Source: Gammaproteobacteria bacterium
GTDB lineage: Bacteria > Pseudomonadota > Gammaproteobacteria > Xanthomonadales > Wenzhouxiangellaceae
DNA length: 48,491 bases
Direction of reading: 5' to 3'
NCBI GenBank assembly: GCA_018819105.1
Contig: JAHJQV010000060.1
Location: 1 to 48,491, forward strand
The position numbers and the translations under genes are program-made. Below the pieces are notes generated by a model. The model did not search any database and was not told the origin of the DNA. It worked only from the letters and a program-made list of their open reading frames with translations. The number at the start of each line of letters is the position of its first letter. Position 1 is the stretch's first letter. Positions 10,775 through 19,760 of the stretch are shown in pieces.

Positions 10775-12138
10775 TGGGAGCTTCTTCAGCACAGATGTCC
10801 GGCATGCTCGGCAACATTACGCGCATGACCGAGCTGCGACAGCGCCTGCTGTTTCTGCTGGGTGCACTGCTGGTGTTTCGCGTGGGTACCTTTATCCCGG
10901 TACCAGGCGTGAACCCGGCTGCACTGCTGCAGTTCATGGATCAGCAGCGCGGCACCATCATTGACATGTTCAACACCTTCTCAGGCGGTGCCCTGGGGCG
11001 TTTTTCGCTGTTTGCGCTGGGCATCATGCCTTACATCTCGGCGTCGATCATCATTCAGTTGATGACCTCGGCGGTGCCGCAACTGCAGCAGCTGCGTAAG
11101 GAAGGCGAGTCCGGTCGTCGCAAGATCACCCAGTACACCCGCTATTTCACGCTGATTCTGGCTGTGTTCCAGTCAGTCAGTGTGGCGCTGGCGCTGCAGC
11201 AGCAGACCGCTGGTGCGGGCATGCCGGTGGTGATCAATCCCGGTACCAGCTTCCTGTTCAGCGCCATGGTCAGTCTGACTGCAGGCACCATGTTCCTGAT
11301 GTGGCTGGGTGAGCAGATCACCGAGCGCGGCGTCGGCAACGGCATTTCCATGATCATTTTCGCCGGTATCGTGGCCGGGCTGCCTTCGGCCATCACCTCC
11401 ACCCTGGAGCTGGCACGCACCGGGCAGCTGGGCATCATGACGGTGATCTTCTTCCTCATCATGGCAGTGGTGGTCACCGCCTTTGTGGTGTTTGTCGAGC
11501 GCGGGCAGCGCCGCATCACGGTCAACTATGCACAAAAGCAGGGCGGACGCCGGGCGTATCAGAACGCCTCCTCGCATCTGCCGCTGAAGGTCAACATGTC
11601 GGGTGTGATCCCGGCCATATTTGCATCGTCACTGGTGCTGTTCCCGGCCACCATGACGCAGTGGTTCGGTCAGGGTAGCAGTTCACTGACCTTGCAGCGC
11701 ATTGCCAACTGGCTTGCGCCGGGACAGCCTGCCTATTTGATTCTATATGGCGCACTGATCATATTCTTCTGTTTCTTCTACACCGCGATTGTGTTCAATT
11801 CCAAGGAAACGGCAGACAACCTCAAGCGCTCCGGGGCCTTCATTCCGGGCATCCGGCCGGGTCGGCACACTGCCGATTATCTGGATGTGGTGCTGACCAG
11901 GCTGACGGCCGTCGGTGCCGCCTACCTCACCGCAGTGTGTCTGTTGCCGAACTTCCTGGTGATGCAGTGGAATGTGCCGTTCTTTTTCGGTGGCACCTCG
12001 CTGCTGATCATCGTGGTGGTGATCATGGACTTTATCGCCCAGGTCAACAATCATCTGGTGACGCATCAGTATGACAGTGTACTCAAGAAAGCCAATTTGA
12101 AGAATTATGGCCGTTCCGGCAGCGTCGTCAGACGCTGA
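10774..12138 (+). CDS. secY: Protein translocase subunit SecY
   Basis: Channel subunit of the SecYEG inner-membrane translocon. The 454-residue product is near the E. coli length (443) and has the ten hydrophobic segments expected. Family landmarks include [13 protein letters not shown] after the first membrane segment, the [14 protein letters not shown] signature and the cytoplasmic loop with [11 protein letters not shown] 10774 overlaps the rplO stop; an alternative ATG lies seven codons on (10795). It is followed by rpmJ and ends the spc section. Confidence 0.98.
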   Translation: MGASSAQMSGMLGNITRMTELRQRLLFLLGALLVFRVGTFIPVPGVNPAALLQFMDQQRGTIIDMFNTFSGGALGRFSLFALGIMPYISASIIIQLMTSAVPQLQQLRKEGESGRRKITQYTRYFTLILAVFQSVSVALALQQQTAGAGMPVVINPGTSFLFSAMVSLTAGTMFLMWLGEQITERGVGNGISMIIFAGIVAGLPSAITSTLELARTGQLGIMTVIFFLIMAVVVTAFVVFVERGQRRITVNYAQKQGGRRAYQNASSHLPLKVNMSGVIPAIFASSLVLFPATMTQWFGQGSSSLTLQRIANWLAPGQPAYLILYGALIIFFCFFYTAIVFNSKETADNLKRSGAFIPGIRPGRHTADYLDVVLTRLTAVGAAYLTAVCLLPNFLVMQWNVPFFFGGTSLLIIVVVIMDFIAQVNNHLVTHQYDSVLKKANLKNYGRSGSVVRR

Positions 12139-12161
12139 CAGACGGTATTCAGGAGAAGATC

Positions 12162-12278
12162 ATGAAAGTACAGGCATCGGTCAAGAAAATCTGCAGAAAT
12201 TGCAAGGTCGTGCGACGCAAGGGCGTTGTGTTTGTCATCTGCAGCAGTGACGCCAAGCACAAGCAGAGACAGGGTTGA
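12162..12278 (+). CDS. rpmJ: 50S ribosomal protein L36
   Basis: A 38-residue protein read directly from the DNA: it begins [20 protein letters not shown] and ends [11 protein letters not shown]. Zinc ligands Cys11, Cys14, Cys27 and His33 are all present, so this is the zinc-binding form. An AGGAG site lies eight bases before ATG 12162. It sits between secY and rpsM, its standard place. Confidence 0.96.
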   Translation: MKVQASVKKICRNCKVVRRKGVVFVICSSDAKHKQRQG

Positions 12279-12297
12279 GCATGCGCCCTGATATTCA

Positions 12298-12306
12298 TGC
12301 TATAAT
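12298..12306 (+). promoter_or_regulatory. Probable extended -10 promoter of the alpha operon
   Basis: The sequence TGCTATAAT combines a TGn extension with a perfect TATAAT hexamer 61 bases before the rpsM start. No convincing -35 box is seen at 17 bases, which fits an extended -10 promoter. A start near 12313 would leave a leader of roughly 50 bases. Confidence 0.5.
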
Positions 12307-12322
12307 TGAATGTTTTCACCGG

Positions 12323-12349
12323 CCACAGCGGTATGCTGTGGTTGACAGC
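12323..12349 (+). promoter_or_regulatory. Hairpin leader upstream of rpsM
   Basis: CCACAGC (12323-12329) and GCTGTGG (12335-12341) form a perfect seven-base stem with a five-base loop. The 3' arm can pair instead with ACAGC at 12345-12349. In E. coli, S4 represses the alpha operon through a pseudoknot in this leader, so this is a candidate counterpart by position. Structural equivalence is inferred, not shown. Confidence 0.4.
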
Positions 12350-12366
12350 TACAGCGGAGTAAGTTA

Positions 12367-12723
12367 ATGGCTCGTATTGCAGGCGTCAACCTGCCTGTGC
12401 AAAAGCACACCTGGGTTGCACTAACTCAAATTTACGGCATCGGTCCTGCGCGTGCGCGGCTGATCTGCGTCGACAGCAAGATCGATCCGACGACCAAGAT
12501 TCGTGAACTTGACGACGAGCAGATCGACCGCATCCGTGCGCAGGTTTCGCGTTATGTGGTGGAAGGTGATCTGCGCCGTGAAGTCGGCATGAACATCAAA
12601 CGGCTGATGGATCTGGGCTGCTACCGCGGTCTGCGTCATCGTCGCGGCCTGCCGGTCAGAGGCCAGCAGACCAAAACCAACGCCCGCACCCGCAAGGGCC
12701 CGCGCCGTCCGATCAAGCGCTGA
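12367..12723 (+). CDS. rpsM: 30S ribosomal protein S13
   Basis: S13 forms intersubunit bridges at the 30S head. Its 118 residues match E. coli. It begins [19 protein letters not shown], has the helix-turn segment YGIGPARA, and ends in the basic [18 protein letters not shown] region. First gene of the alpha operon, preceded by the promoter-like and hairpin elements described at 12298-12349. Confidence 0.98.
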   Translation: MARIAGVNLPVQKHTWVALTQIYGIGPARARLICVDSKIDPTTKIRELDDEQIDRIRAQVSRYVVEGDLRREVGMNIKRLMDLGCYRGLRHRRGLPVRGQQTKTNARTRKGPRRPIKR

Positions 12724-12724
12724 T

Positions 12725-12743
12725 ACCGGAACACTTCTCCGGT
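12725..12743 (+). other. Small hairpin between rpsM and rpsK
   Basis: ACCGGA and TCCGGT form a six-base stem with a seven-base loop immediately after the rpsM stop. There is no T-run, so it is not an intrinsic terminator. It may be an mRNA processing or stability element. Confidence 0.3.
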
Positions 12744-12803
12744 GGGTGACAGCAGAAAATTGAATGACAACGCAGCAATGCATCTGATAGATAGAGAACT
12801 GTA

Positions 12804-13196
12804 ATGGCGAAAGCAAAACAGGCCAAACCACGCAAGAAGGTCAAAAAGGTCGTGTCCGATGGACTGGCGCACATCCATGCGTCTTTTAACAACACCATCA
12901 TCACGATCACCGACCGTCAGGGCAATACCCTGAGCTGGGCCACCGCGGGTGGTCAGGGCTTCCGTGGATCCAGAAAAAGCACACCGTTCGCGGCACAGGT
13001 TGCGGCCGACCAGGCCGGTCGTGCGGCATTGGATTACGGTTTGAAAAACCTTGAGGTTCGGGTCAACGGACCTGGCCCGGGACGTGAATCTTCCGTGCGT
13101 GCGCTGAATGCGATCGGCTACAAGATCCTCAACATCATCGATGTCACGCCGATACCGCACAACGGCTGTCGGCCACCCAAAAAGCGCCGCGTGTAA
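12804..13196 (+). CDS. rpsK: 30S ribosomal protein S11
   Basis: Platform protein of the 30S subunit, near the E site. It has 130 residues, starting [20 protein letters not shown] and continuing with the conserved [20 protein letters not shown]. The C-terminal signature with [18 protein letters not shown] is intact. It lies 80 bases after rpsM and 11 bases before rpsD. Confidence 0.98.
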   Translation: MAKAKQAKPRKKVKKVVSDGLAHIHASFNNTIITITDRQGNTLSWATAGGQGFRGSRKSTPFAAQVAADQAGRAALDYGLKNLEVRVNGPGPGRESSVRALNAIGYKILNIIDVTPIPHNGCRPPKKRRV

Positions 13197-13207
13197 GGAG
13201 AGATAGC

Positions 13208-13834
13208 ATGGCAAGATACACAGGACCAACCTGCAAACTGGCGCGTCGCGAGGGAACTGACCTGGGCCTGAAGAGCCCGGCCAGAAGCCTTGAAACCAAA
13301 TGCAACCTGGGTCAGGTACCCGGTGTGCAGGGTACCGCAAGGCGCTCGAAAACGTCTGATTATGCACTGCAATTGCGTGAAAAGCAGAAGGTGCGCCGGA
13401 TTTACGGTGTGCTGGAGCGCCAGTTCCGCAACTACTACAAGGCGGCCGCGCAACAAAAAGGCGCGACCGGCGAAAACCTGCTGCGGCTGCTGGAAAGCCG
13501 GCTGGACAACGTCACCTATCGGATGGGCTTTGCGGTGACCCGTGCCCAGGCGCGACAGATGGTCAGCCACCGTGCCGTACTGGTGAATGGTGAAGTGGTC
13601 AATATCCCGTCTTACCGGGTGCAGCCCGATGACGTCATTTCGATCCGTGAAAAGGCCAAAAACCAGTTGCGCATCAAGGAATCACTGACCCTGAGTCAGG
13701 AACTCGGACTGGCACCGCACTGGATCGAAATTGACGCCGATAAAATGGAAGGCAAGTTGAAGATGTTGCCGGATCGTGATGATCTGCCGGCTGAAATCAA
13801 CGAAAACCTGATCGTCGAGCTGTACTCCAAGTAA
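13208..13834 (+). CDS. rpsD: 30S ribosomal protein S4
   Basis: Assembly initiator of the 30S body and, in E. coli, the autogenous repressor of the alpha operon. Its 208 residues begin [19 protein letters not shown]. The S4 RNA-binding domain near residues 97-160 contains [20 protein letters not shown]. An AAGGAG-type site precedes the ATG. It lacks the N-terminal CxxC zinc motifs of the zinc-binding form. A 187-base gap follows before rpoA. Confidence 0.98.
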   Translation: MARYTGPTCKLARREGTDLGLKSPARSLETKCNLGQVPGVQGTARRSKTSDYALQLREKQKVRRIYGVLERQFRNYYKAAAQQKGATGENLLRLLESRLDNVTYRMGFAVTRAQARQMVSHRAVLVNGEVVNIPSYRVQPDDVISIREKAKNQLRIKESLTLSQELGLAPHWIEIDADKMEGKLKMLPDRDDLPAEINENLIVELYSK

Positions 13835-13842
13835 GCCGCAGA

Positions 13843-13993
13843 AGCTCTGGCGATATGCCGGAGATCTGCCTGCCGATCGCAGTGGTCGGCAACTCTGGAT
13901 GTCATGCAGACCAGGGAATACGGCGCAGACATCGGCATGAACTGGTTCAGCCGATGTATTTGCTGCCATGTGCCACGGCCTGATGCCGTGGTG
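13843..13993 (+). other. Hairpin array in the rpsD-rpoA gap
   Basis: Four consecutive stem-loops can be drawn: 13845-13851 with 13857-13863 (one G-T pair); TGCCGA 13871-13876 with TCGGCA 13886-13891; ACATCGGC 13929-13936 with GCCGATGT 13950-13957; and 13973-13979 with 13985-13991 (CCACGGC/GCCGTGG). None has a T-run. The gap is far longer than the couple of dozen bases usual at this point. It could modulate RNA processing or the ratio of rpoA to ribosomal protein mRNA. Confidence 0.45.
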
Positions 13994-14021
13994 TTGAAGC
14001 AATCAAGTAGAGAGAGAATCC

Positions 14022-15026
14022 ATGTCAGTTGCTATTGAGCAGATCGTCGACAACATGCTGAAACCAAAAGCGGCTGTGGTTGATGAAATATCGCCAACCC
14101 GGGCCAGAATCATTCTGGAGCCGCTTGAGCGTGGCTTTGGCCACACCATCGGCAATGCCCTGCGCCGGGTGATGCTGTCATCGATACCAGGCGCTGCGGT
14201 CACCGAAGTCGAGATCGACGGCGTACTGCACGAATACACCGCCATCGAAGGTGTGGCCGAAGACGTCATTGATGTCCTGCTGAATCTGAAACAGCTCAGC
14301 GTCATCATGCACAATGATGAGAAAGCCGTGCTGACTCTGGAAAAAAGCGGCCCTGGCCCGGTTACCGGTGCCGACATCACTTCTGTGCATGATGTCGAGA
14401 TTGCCAATCCAGAACACCTGATCTGCACGCTGACGAAAAAGACCGACATCAGCATGCGCATCACCGTGGCGCGTGGTGTGGGCTATCAGGCCGCCACCCA
14501 GATTGACATCGGCGAGGCAGAAAGCCGGCCGATCGGCAAGCTGATGCTGGACGCATCATTCTGCCCGGTGAAAAAAGTTTCCTACAGCGTCGAGGCGGCG
14601 CGCGTGGAGCAGCGCACCGATCTGGATCGACTGATTCTGGACGTGGAAACCAACGGCACCATTGACTGTGAAGACGTGGTGCGCCAGTCGGCCAACATCC
14701 TTGCCGACCAGCTTTCCGTGTTCGTCGAGTTCGTCGCTCGCAGCGAACAGCAGGAGCAGCAGGAAACCAAGGAAGTCCCGGCCATACTGTTGCGCCCGAT
14801 CGATGAACTGGAGTTGACCGTGCGCTCCACCAACTGCCTGAAGGCAGAGAACATCCTCTATGTCGGTGACCTGGTTCAGCGCACCGAAGTGGAATTGTTG
14901 AAAACACCGAATCTGGGCAAGAAGTCCCTGACCGAGATCAAGGAAACCCTGGAAGCGCAGGAGTTGAGTCTGGGCATGGAACTGGACAACTGGCCACCAC
15001 CGGGACTGCCGGGCACCGGAGCCTGA
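14022..15026 (+). CDS. rpoA: RNA polymerase alpha subunit
   Basis: Assembly platform of RNA polymerase and contact point for activators and UP elements. At 334 residues it is near the E. coli 329. The N-terminal domain carries [20 protein letters not shown] around residues 29-48. The C-terminal domain, joined by a Gln/Glu-rich linker near 240-252, has [20 protein letters not shown] and [12 protein letters not shown]. An AGAGAGAG purine run precedes ATG 14022. Confidence 0.98.
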   Translation: MSVAIEQIVDNMLKPKAAVVDEISPTRARIILEPLERGFGHTIGNALRRVMLSSIPGAAVTEVEIDGVLHEYTAIEGVAEDVIDVLLNLKQLSVIMHNDEKAVLTLEKSGPGPVTGADITSVHDVEIANPEHLICTLTKKTDISMRITVARGVGYQAATQIDIGEAESRPIGKLMLDASFCPVKKVSYSVEAARVEQRTDLDRLILDVETNGTIDCEDVVRQSANILADQLSVFVEFVARSEQQEQQETKEVPAILLRPIDELELTVRSTNCLKAENILYVGDLVQRTEVELLKTPNLGKKSLTEIKETLEAQELSLGMELDNWPPPGLPGTGA

Positions 15027-15060
15027 GCGCTGCCAGCAAGAATCACCAGGAGATATACCA

Positions 15061-15447
15061 ATGCGTCACCAAAAATCCGGCCGTAAGCTGAACCGTAACA
15101 GTTCGCATCGCAAGGCCATGTTCCGCAACATGTCGGCTTCGCTGATCAAGCACGAAGTGATCAAGACCACCTTGCCCAAGGCCAAGGAACTGCGCCGCGT
15201 GGCCGAACCGTTGATCACCATGGCCAAGACCGATGGCGTGGCCAATCGTCGCCTGGCTTTCAGTCGTCTGCGCGACAAAGAAGCCGTGGGCAAACTGTTC
15301 GTCGAACTGGGGCCACGCTACGCCACCCGTCCGGGCGGCTACCTGCGTATCCTCAAGTGTGGTCACCGTGCTGGTGACAATGCACCGATGGCGCTGGTTG
15401 AACTGGTTGATCGACCGATGAACGAGACCGTTGTTGAGGCCGAATAG
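15061..15447 (+). CDS. rplQ: 50S ribosomal protein L17
   Basis: Last gene of the alpha operon; L17 lies near the tunnel exit. Its 128 residues begin [20 protein letters not shown], followed by [26 protein letters not shown]-type sequence typical of the family. The C-terminus has [19 protein letters not shown]. An AGGAG site lies before the ATG, and a strong terminator follows 27 bases after the stop. Confidence 0.98.
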   Translation: MRHQKSGRKLNRNSSHRKAMFRNMSASLIKHEVIKTTLPKAKELRRVAEPLITMAKTDGVANRRLAFSRLRDKEAVGKLFVELGPRYATRPGGYLRILKCGHRAGDNAPMALVELVDRPMNETVVEAE

Positions 15448-15474
15448 GCCGATTTGACCGCCACTGATCTATGC

Positions 15475-15505
15475 AAAAAACGCCAGCTTCATGCTGGCGT
15501 TTTTT
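15475..15505 (+). terminator. Intrinsic terminator of the ribosomal protein cluster
   Basis: Stem CGCCAGC (15481-15487) pairs with GCTGGCG (15493-15499) around a five-base loop, followed by six Ts. Six As before the stem extend the pairing and would allow some function on the other strand for tetR, although that gene ends 230 bases away. Confidence 0.93.
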
Positions 15506-15738
15506 GTGTCTGCGTGTTGACCCCCCGCGGGACAATCATGCCATGATCGCTGCTGCTTCCAGACTTTCTCGGTGATCACGCGGTTGCCGACGCTGAGGCA
15601 GCAGGCAGTGCCGATGCGCATCGGAATATGGTGAGAAGCTGGGCAGCGCAGATGTGGGAGGTGTGGTCGCCGCATCATGATATTGTGCGCAGCTGGGTGA
15701 CAAGAAAAAACTGATGCAGGTGAGGCAGTGTTGTGCGC

Positions 15739-16362
15739 TCAGGTGAGATACATGCCAGCCAGACGCTCCAGCGCCTTGCGCTGATCCGGTCGCAGCCATG
15801 CCGCAACCAGACTCAACACCTGCCAGACGGCGAGATTGGGGTTTTGCGCCAGCGGATCAGGCGAGATGGCACTGAAACTCAGCCAGCTGTTCATGATCAG
15901 CAGCATGTTACGTGCCAGGGTGGCGCGCTCCAGTGCATTGGCCTGTAGCTGGCCACTGTCGGCGAGCTGATTGAGCAGTCGCTGAATGCTGCGCTGCTGC
16001 AATTCCAGTATGGCCTGAAAGCGCTTGCGCAGCGCCGGATACTCACTGCTCAACTGGTTGATCTCACGATACCAGAAGCGGTGGGCGATCTGTCGTTCAA
16101 ACTGCAGGTGCAGGAACATCCAGATGTCCTCGGCACTGTCGAGACTGTTGTCCGGCACCACAGCCAGCTCCAGCAGTGACTGTTCCAGCATATTGAACAG
16201 CCCGCTGATGATGTCGGCTCGACTGCGGTAGTGGTAGTGCAGGTTGCCCGGACTGATGTCCAGTTCGTCTGCGATCTGGTTGGTGCTGACGTTGCTGGCA
16301 CCAAGTTCGTTGAACAGTTCCAGCGCACAGAGCAGAATGCGTTCGGCGGTGTCTCTGGCCAT
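15739..16362 (-). CDS. TetR-family transcriptional regulator
   Basis: A 207-residue repressor-type protein. The N-terminal TetR DNA-binding domain (residues 3-50) has the helix-turn-helix STNQIADELDISPGNLHYHY followed by RSRADII. The all-helical C-terminal part would bind a ligand. It lies 43 bases downstream of an acyl-CoA-binding protein gene on the same strand, and both are divergent from a fatty acyl-CoA reductase gene. That context suggests control by acyl-CoA or a fatty acid derivative, which is inference. A candidate operator lies at 16697-16725. The 233 bases between its stop and the rplQ terminator hold nothing recognised. Confidence 0.92.
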   Translation of the reverse strand: MARDTAERILLCALELFNELGASNVSTNQIADELDISPGNLHYHYRSRADIISGLFNMLEQSLLELAVVPDNSLDSAEDIWMFLHLQFERQIAHRFWYREINQLSSEYPALRKRFQAILELQQRSIQRLLNQLADSGQLQANALERATLARNMLLIMNSWLSFSAISPDPLAQNPNLAVWQVLSLVAAWLRPDQRKALERLAGMYLT

Positions 16363-16405
16363 GCAGATCGGTGCTCAGGCTGCGGTGTGCCGTGCAGCAG
16401 CCGGA

Positions 16406-16666
16406 TCAGTGGTCCTGCAGGCGGGCAACCAGGTCAATGTAACGCTGCTTGGCGCTGTCGCTGTCGGTGCCTTTGAGACGTTGCCAGGCTTCGTACTTGG
16501 CGCTGGCCTTGAAATCGAACATGCCAGGCTTGTCACCGTGTACATCGCCTTCGGTGGCCTGTTTGTACAGGCCGTACATTTCCAGCAGTATGTCGTTGTC
16601 GGGACGGTCAGGCAGTGCTTGTGCCGCTGTGGCGGCTGCTTGAAAGCGGGTGTCCAGATCACTCAT
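16406..16666 (-). CDS. Acyl-CoA-binding protein
   Basis: A small cytoplasmic carrier of long-chain acyl-CoA esters. The 86-residue length is that of free-standing ACBP. The core signature is clear: YGLYKQATEGD near residues 31-41, the GMFDFKASAKYEAW segment with the ligand-contacting Lys and Tyr, and a final helix. A GGAG-type site (complement of 16675-16679) precedes the start. ACBP is common in eukaryotes and patchy in bacteria. Here it is probably co-transcribed with the TetR gene and divergent from the fatty acyl-CoA reductase, to which it could deliver substrate. Confidence 0.93.
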   Translation of the reverse strand: MSDLDTRFQAAATAAQALPDRPDNDILLEMYGLYKQATEGDVHGDKPGMFDFKASAKYEAWQRLKGTDSDSAKQRYIDLVARLQDH

Positions 16667-16696
16667 TGATGACGCTCCTGTGCTTGTGCGGTGACC

Positions 16697-16725
16697 AATG
16701 CCTGTGCAGGCATTACTCAGGCATT
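16697..16725. promoter_or_regulatory. Inverted repeat plus third half-site: candidate TetR operator
   Basis: AATGCCTG (16697-16704) and CAGGCATT (16707-16714) form a perfect inverted repeat with a two-base centre. A third copy of CAGGCATT follows at 16718-16725, eleven bases on, so on one face of the helix. It lies between the divergent ACBP-tetR and reductase genes, 31 bases upstream of the ACBP start and upstream of a TACAAT box (16794-16799) for the reductase. Confidence 0.65.
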
Positions 16726-16793
16726 ATGCCAGAGGCCGACCGGCCGGGATAGGCCGCGCGCAAGCCAATACTGTACTCACCCGATATTTTGCT

Positions 16794-16799
16794 TACAAT
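16794..16799 (+). promoter_or_regulatory. Possible -10 box of the acyl-CoA reductase gene
   Basis: TACAAT matches five of six consensus bases and lies 70 bases before the ATG. No good -35 box is visible at the right distance, which would suit an activated or weak promoter. Confidence 0.35.
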
Positions 16800-16869
16800 G
16801 TCGGAGGCATCACAATCACAACAACATCGGCAGCAAGCAAATCACAACGGTGTTTCTACAGGAGCAACC

Positions 16870-18864
16870 ATGAGCTATTTCATCACCGGCGGCACCGGCT
16901 TCATCGGGCGGCATCTCATCGACCAGCTGGTTCAGCGCAAGGGCAACATCTATGTGCTGGTGCGCAAGGGGTCGCGGGACAAGTTCCGGGCACTCGTGCA
17001 GGAACGCTGGCCGCAACACAGCAAGCGACTGCTGGCCGTCAATGGCGATTTGACCAAGCGTCGTCTGGGGGTCAGCGCCAAGCTGCTGGATGAACTCGAC
17101 GGCAACATCAAGCATGTTTTTCATCTGGCGGCCATGTACGACATGACTGCGAGCATGGAAGACCAGCATGCGGTCAACATCGATGGCACCCGTCATGCGG
17201 TGCAATTTGCCGAGGGAGTCAACGCCAAATGCTTCCATCACACCAGCTCCATTGCCGCTGCCGGCATGTACCGTGGCGTGTTTCGCGAGGACATGTTCGA
17301 AGAGGCCGAGCATCTGGACCATCCCTATCTGCGCACCAAGCACGATTCGGAAGGTCTGGTGCGGTCTGAATGCAGGATTCCCTGGCGCATCTACCGCCCC
17401 GGCATTGTGCTTGGACACTCTGAGACCGGTGAGATCGACAAGGTCGATGGGCCGTATTATTTCTTCAAGATGATCCAGAAGATGCGCCGCATGCTGCCGC
17501 AGTGGATGCCGACACTGGGTGTTGAGGGCGGTCGCATCAACATGGTGCCGGTGGATTTCGTTGCCCGCGCCATGGATCACATTGCGCACCAGCCGAAACT
17601 GGATGGCAAGTGCTTCCATCTCACCGATCCGAAACCGCGCCGCATCGGCGAGGTGCTGAATATCTTCGCCAGCGCCGGCCACGCACCGCTGATGACCATG
17701 CGCATTGATGCGCGCATGTTCAGTTTCGTGCCGGCGGCGATCAAGCAGGGGCTGAACATGCTGCCACCGGTGCGGCGCATCAGCAACCATGTGCTACACG
17801 AGCTGGGCGTGCCGCGGGCGGTGCTGGGCATGCTTAATTACCCGACCCGCTTTGACAGTCGGGAAACCGAGGCGGCGCTGAAAGGATCCGGCATCGAGGT
17901 GCCGCCACTGGAGGACTATGCCTGGATTCTGTGGGATTACTGGGAGCGTCATCTGGATCCCGATCTGTTCATCGATCGCAGTCTGCGCGGGCACGTGGCA
18001 GGCAAGAAAGTGCTCATCACCGGTGGCTCATCCGGCATCGGCAAGGCGGCTTCGGTGATGATGGCCAAGGCCGGTGCCGAGGTGCTGGTGGTGGCTCGCG
18101 GCGAGGAAGCACTGCAGGAAACGGTGGCTGAAATCAACGAGGCTGGCGGTCTGGCGCATGCCTACCGCTGTGATCTGTCCGACATCGCCGAGTGTGATCG
18201 CCTGGTGGCCGAAGTGCTCAGGGACCATGGTCATGTGGACATCCTGGTGAACAACGCCGGACGGTCGATTCGTCGCTCGCTGGCACTGTCCTACGACCGC
18301 TTCCATGATTTCACCCGCACCATGCAGCTGAATTACTTTGGCAGCCTGAAACTGATTCTTGGGTTTCTGCCGCTGATGGAGCAGCGCCGCAGCGGCCAGA
18401 TCATCAATATCTCGTCGATCGGTGTGCTCAGCAATGCGCCACGATTCTCTGCCTATGTGGCTTCCAAGGCGGCGCTGGATGCTTTCTCGCGCTGTGCCGC
18501 AGCCGAGTTCAATGACACCGGTGTGGCCTTTACCACCATCAACATGCCGCTGGTGCGCACCCCGATGATCGCGCCGACCAAGATGTATGACAATGTGCCG
18601 ACGATTTCACCCGAAGAGGCGGCCGAGAAAATCCGCGATGCGGTGATCTACCGGCCACAGCGCATTGCCACCCGACTGGGCATCTTCTCCCAGGTGTTGC
18701 ACATGCTGGCGCCGAAGATTTCCGAGATCATCATGAACTCGGCATTCCGCATGTTTCCCGATTCGGCGGCTGCCAAGGGCATGTCAGGAAGAAAGACCAA
18801 GGAAGAGCAGCCATCGGATGAGCAGATCGCCTTTGCCTCCATCATGCGCGGCATACACTGGTAA
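16870..18864 (+). CDS. Alcohol-forming fatty acyl-CoA reductase, two SDR domains
   Basis: A 664-residue enzyme predicted to reduce long-chain acyl-CoA (and aldehyde) to fatty alcohol with NADPH. The N-terminal extended-SDR/male-sterility-type domain has GGTGFIG (residues 7-13) and catalytic Y153xxxK157. The C-terminal classical SDR domain has GGSSGIG (385-391), NNAG (461-464), Ser515/516 and Y529xxxK533. Length, layout and many stretches (for example RTKHDSEGLVR and VDGPYYFFKMIQK) match the characterised Marinobacter-type reductase from memory. I chose ATG 16870 because it has a GGAG site (16861-16864) and starts at the Rossmann fold; an upstream in-frame start at 16789 lacks these. No wax ester synthase gene lies in the window. 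Confidence 0.92.
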   Translation: MSYFITGGTGFIGRHLIDQLVQRKGNIYVLVRKGSRDKFRALVQERWPQHSKRLLAVNGDLTKRRLGVSAKLLDELDGNIKHVFHLAAMYDMTASMEDQHAVNIDGTRHAVQFAEGVNAKCFHHTSSIAAAGMYRGVFREDMFEEAEHLDHPYLRTKHDSEGLVRSECRIPWRIYRPGIVLGHSETGEIDKVDGPYYFFKMIQKMRRMLPQWMPTLGVEGGRINMVPVDFVARAMDHIAHQPKLDGKCFHLTDPKPRRIGEVLNIFASAGHAPLMTMRIDARMFSFVPAAIKQGLNMLPPVRRISNHVLHELGVPRAVLGMLNYPTRFDSRETEAALKGSGIEVPPLEDYAWILWDYWERHLDPDLFIDRSLRGHVAGKKVLITGGSSGIGKAASVMMAKAGAEVLVVARGEEALQETVAEINEAGGLAHAYRCDLSDIAECDRLVAEVLRDHGHVDILVNNAGRSIRRSLALSYDRFHDFTRTMQLNYFGSLKLILGFLPLMEQRRSGQIINISSIGVLSNAPRFSAYVASKAALDAFSRCAAAEFNDTGVAFTTINMPLVRTPMIAPTKMYDNVPTISPEEAAEKIRDAVIYRPQRIATRLGIFSQVLHMLAPKISEIIMNSAFRMFPDSAAAKGMSGRKTKEEQPSDEQIAFASIMRGIHW

Positions 18865-19010
18865 CTGCAGCGTGCCGATGGGCTGATCGGTGTTTGTGGA
18901 TGCACAAAGTGCACAGATTTCACCGGGAGGTCATGAATAATCGTTGTCAGTCTTTGGCCATTGTGGAGGGTCAGGTTCTGATTGATGTTTACTGATCCGC
19001 AGCAAGCAAA

Positions 19011-19037
19011 AAAAAGCACCGCATGGCGGTGCTTTTT
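19011..19037. terminator. Bidirectional intrinsic terminator
   Basis: GCACCGC (19016-19022) pairs with GCGGTGC (19026-19032) around a three-base loop, flanked by five As on one side and five Ts on the other. It lies between the convergent reductase (+) and DoxX (-) genes and can serve both. Confidence 0.9.
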
Positions 19038-19057
19038 GCTGGCTGACTGCAGCCCGG

Positions 19058-19717
19058 TCAGGTAATGCGGGGAATCGCAATGCTGATGACGCCCAGCGCC
19101 AGCAGGGTGAAGCCGACTCCGGGTAGCAGATAGACAAACGGCACCGCCAGAATCAGCAGTGCCAGGCCAATGGCCGGCAGATCCCCAATGCGGCGATCAT
19201 CGCCACCACGTGCAGTGATTTTGCGCAGCAGCGTGTCCAGGCTGAGCTTGCCACCGCCATGGAAGATCAGTGGCAACAGGATCAGCATGAACAGCAGCGG
19301 AATGCGGTAATTGCCAAAGCCCTTGTCGCTGACGGCATAGCCTTGCCACAACTCGGCCAGACTAGACCATTCCGCCGGCCAATGGGTAGAGACGATGGCG
19401 ATGGTGGTGATCACCAGCAGCGAAAAGGCGGCAAAGCGGGTGAACAGACCCAGCAGCAGCAGAGCGGCAAAAATGACTTCGCCATAGGCCACCATGTTCC
19501 AGTTCAGGCCGGCCGGAAGCCAGTCGAACGGCACAGGGAACTCCTTGTTGGCAAACCACGAGGGGGCCCCGGATTCGCCCACGCTGGCACCCATTTTCAT
19601 GCGTCCGGCTTTCCAGAATTCGGCGAACATGATCAGCCGCAGTCCCAGCGGCCACACCCAGTCACCGGAGGCGCGCAAGCGTGCGGTCAGATCATCGTAC
19701 ATGTCGGTCAAATGCAT
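19058..19717 (-). CDS. hvfD: DoxX-family membrane protein of the hvf RiPP operon
   Basis: A 219-residue inner-membrane protein with about four to five hydrophobic segments: roughly residues 22-34, 74-92, 95-112, 138-152 and 180-215. The LRLIMFAEFWKAGRMKMG segment and the following loops fit DoxX/SURF4-like proteins. In hvfABCD-type operons a DoxX gene closes the cluster; its role is unproven and may be in export, redox supply or metal handling. It lies 43 bases after the hvfC stop on the same strand, and the operon ends at the 19011-19037 terminator. Confidence 0.88.
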   Translation of the reverse strand: MHLTDMYDDLTARLRASGDWVWPLGLRLIMFAEFWKAGRMKMGASVGESGAPSWFANKEFPVPFDWLPAGLNWNMVAYGEVIFAALLLLGLFTRFAAFSLLVITTIAIVSTHWPAEWSSLAELWQGYAVSDKGFGNYRIPLLFMLILLPLIFHGGGKLSLDTLLRKITARGGDDRRIGDLPAIGLALLILAVPFVYLLPGVGFTLLALGVISIAIPRIT

Positions 19718-19760
19718 GTTTCACTCCTGTTGCTGTGAAGTTTAGAAAGATAATGGTCAA

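Noticed and set aside
15506-15738. Small gene between the rplQ terminator and tetR
   Set aside because: Short open frames exist but none has a credible ribosome binding site or recognisable protein sequence.
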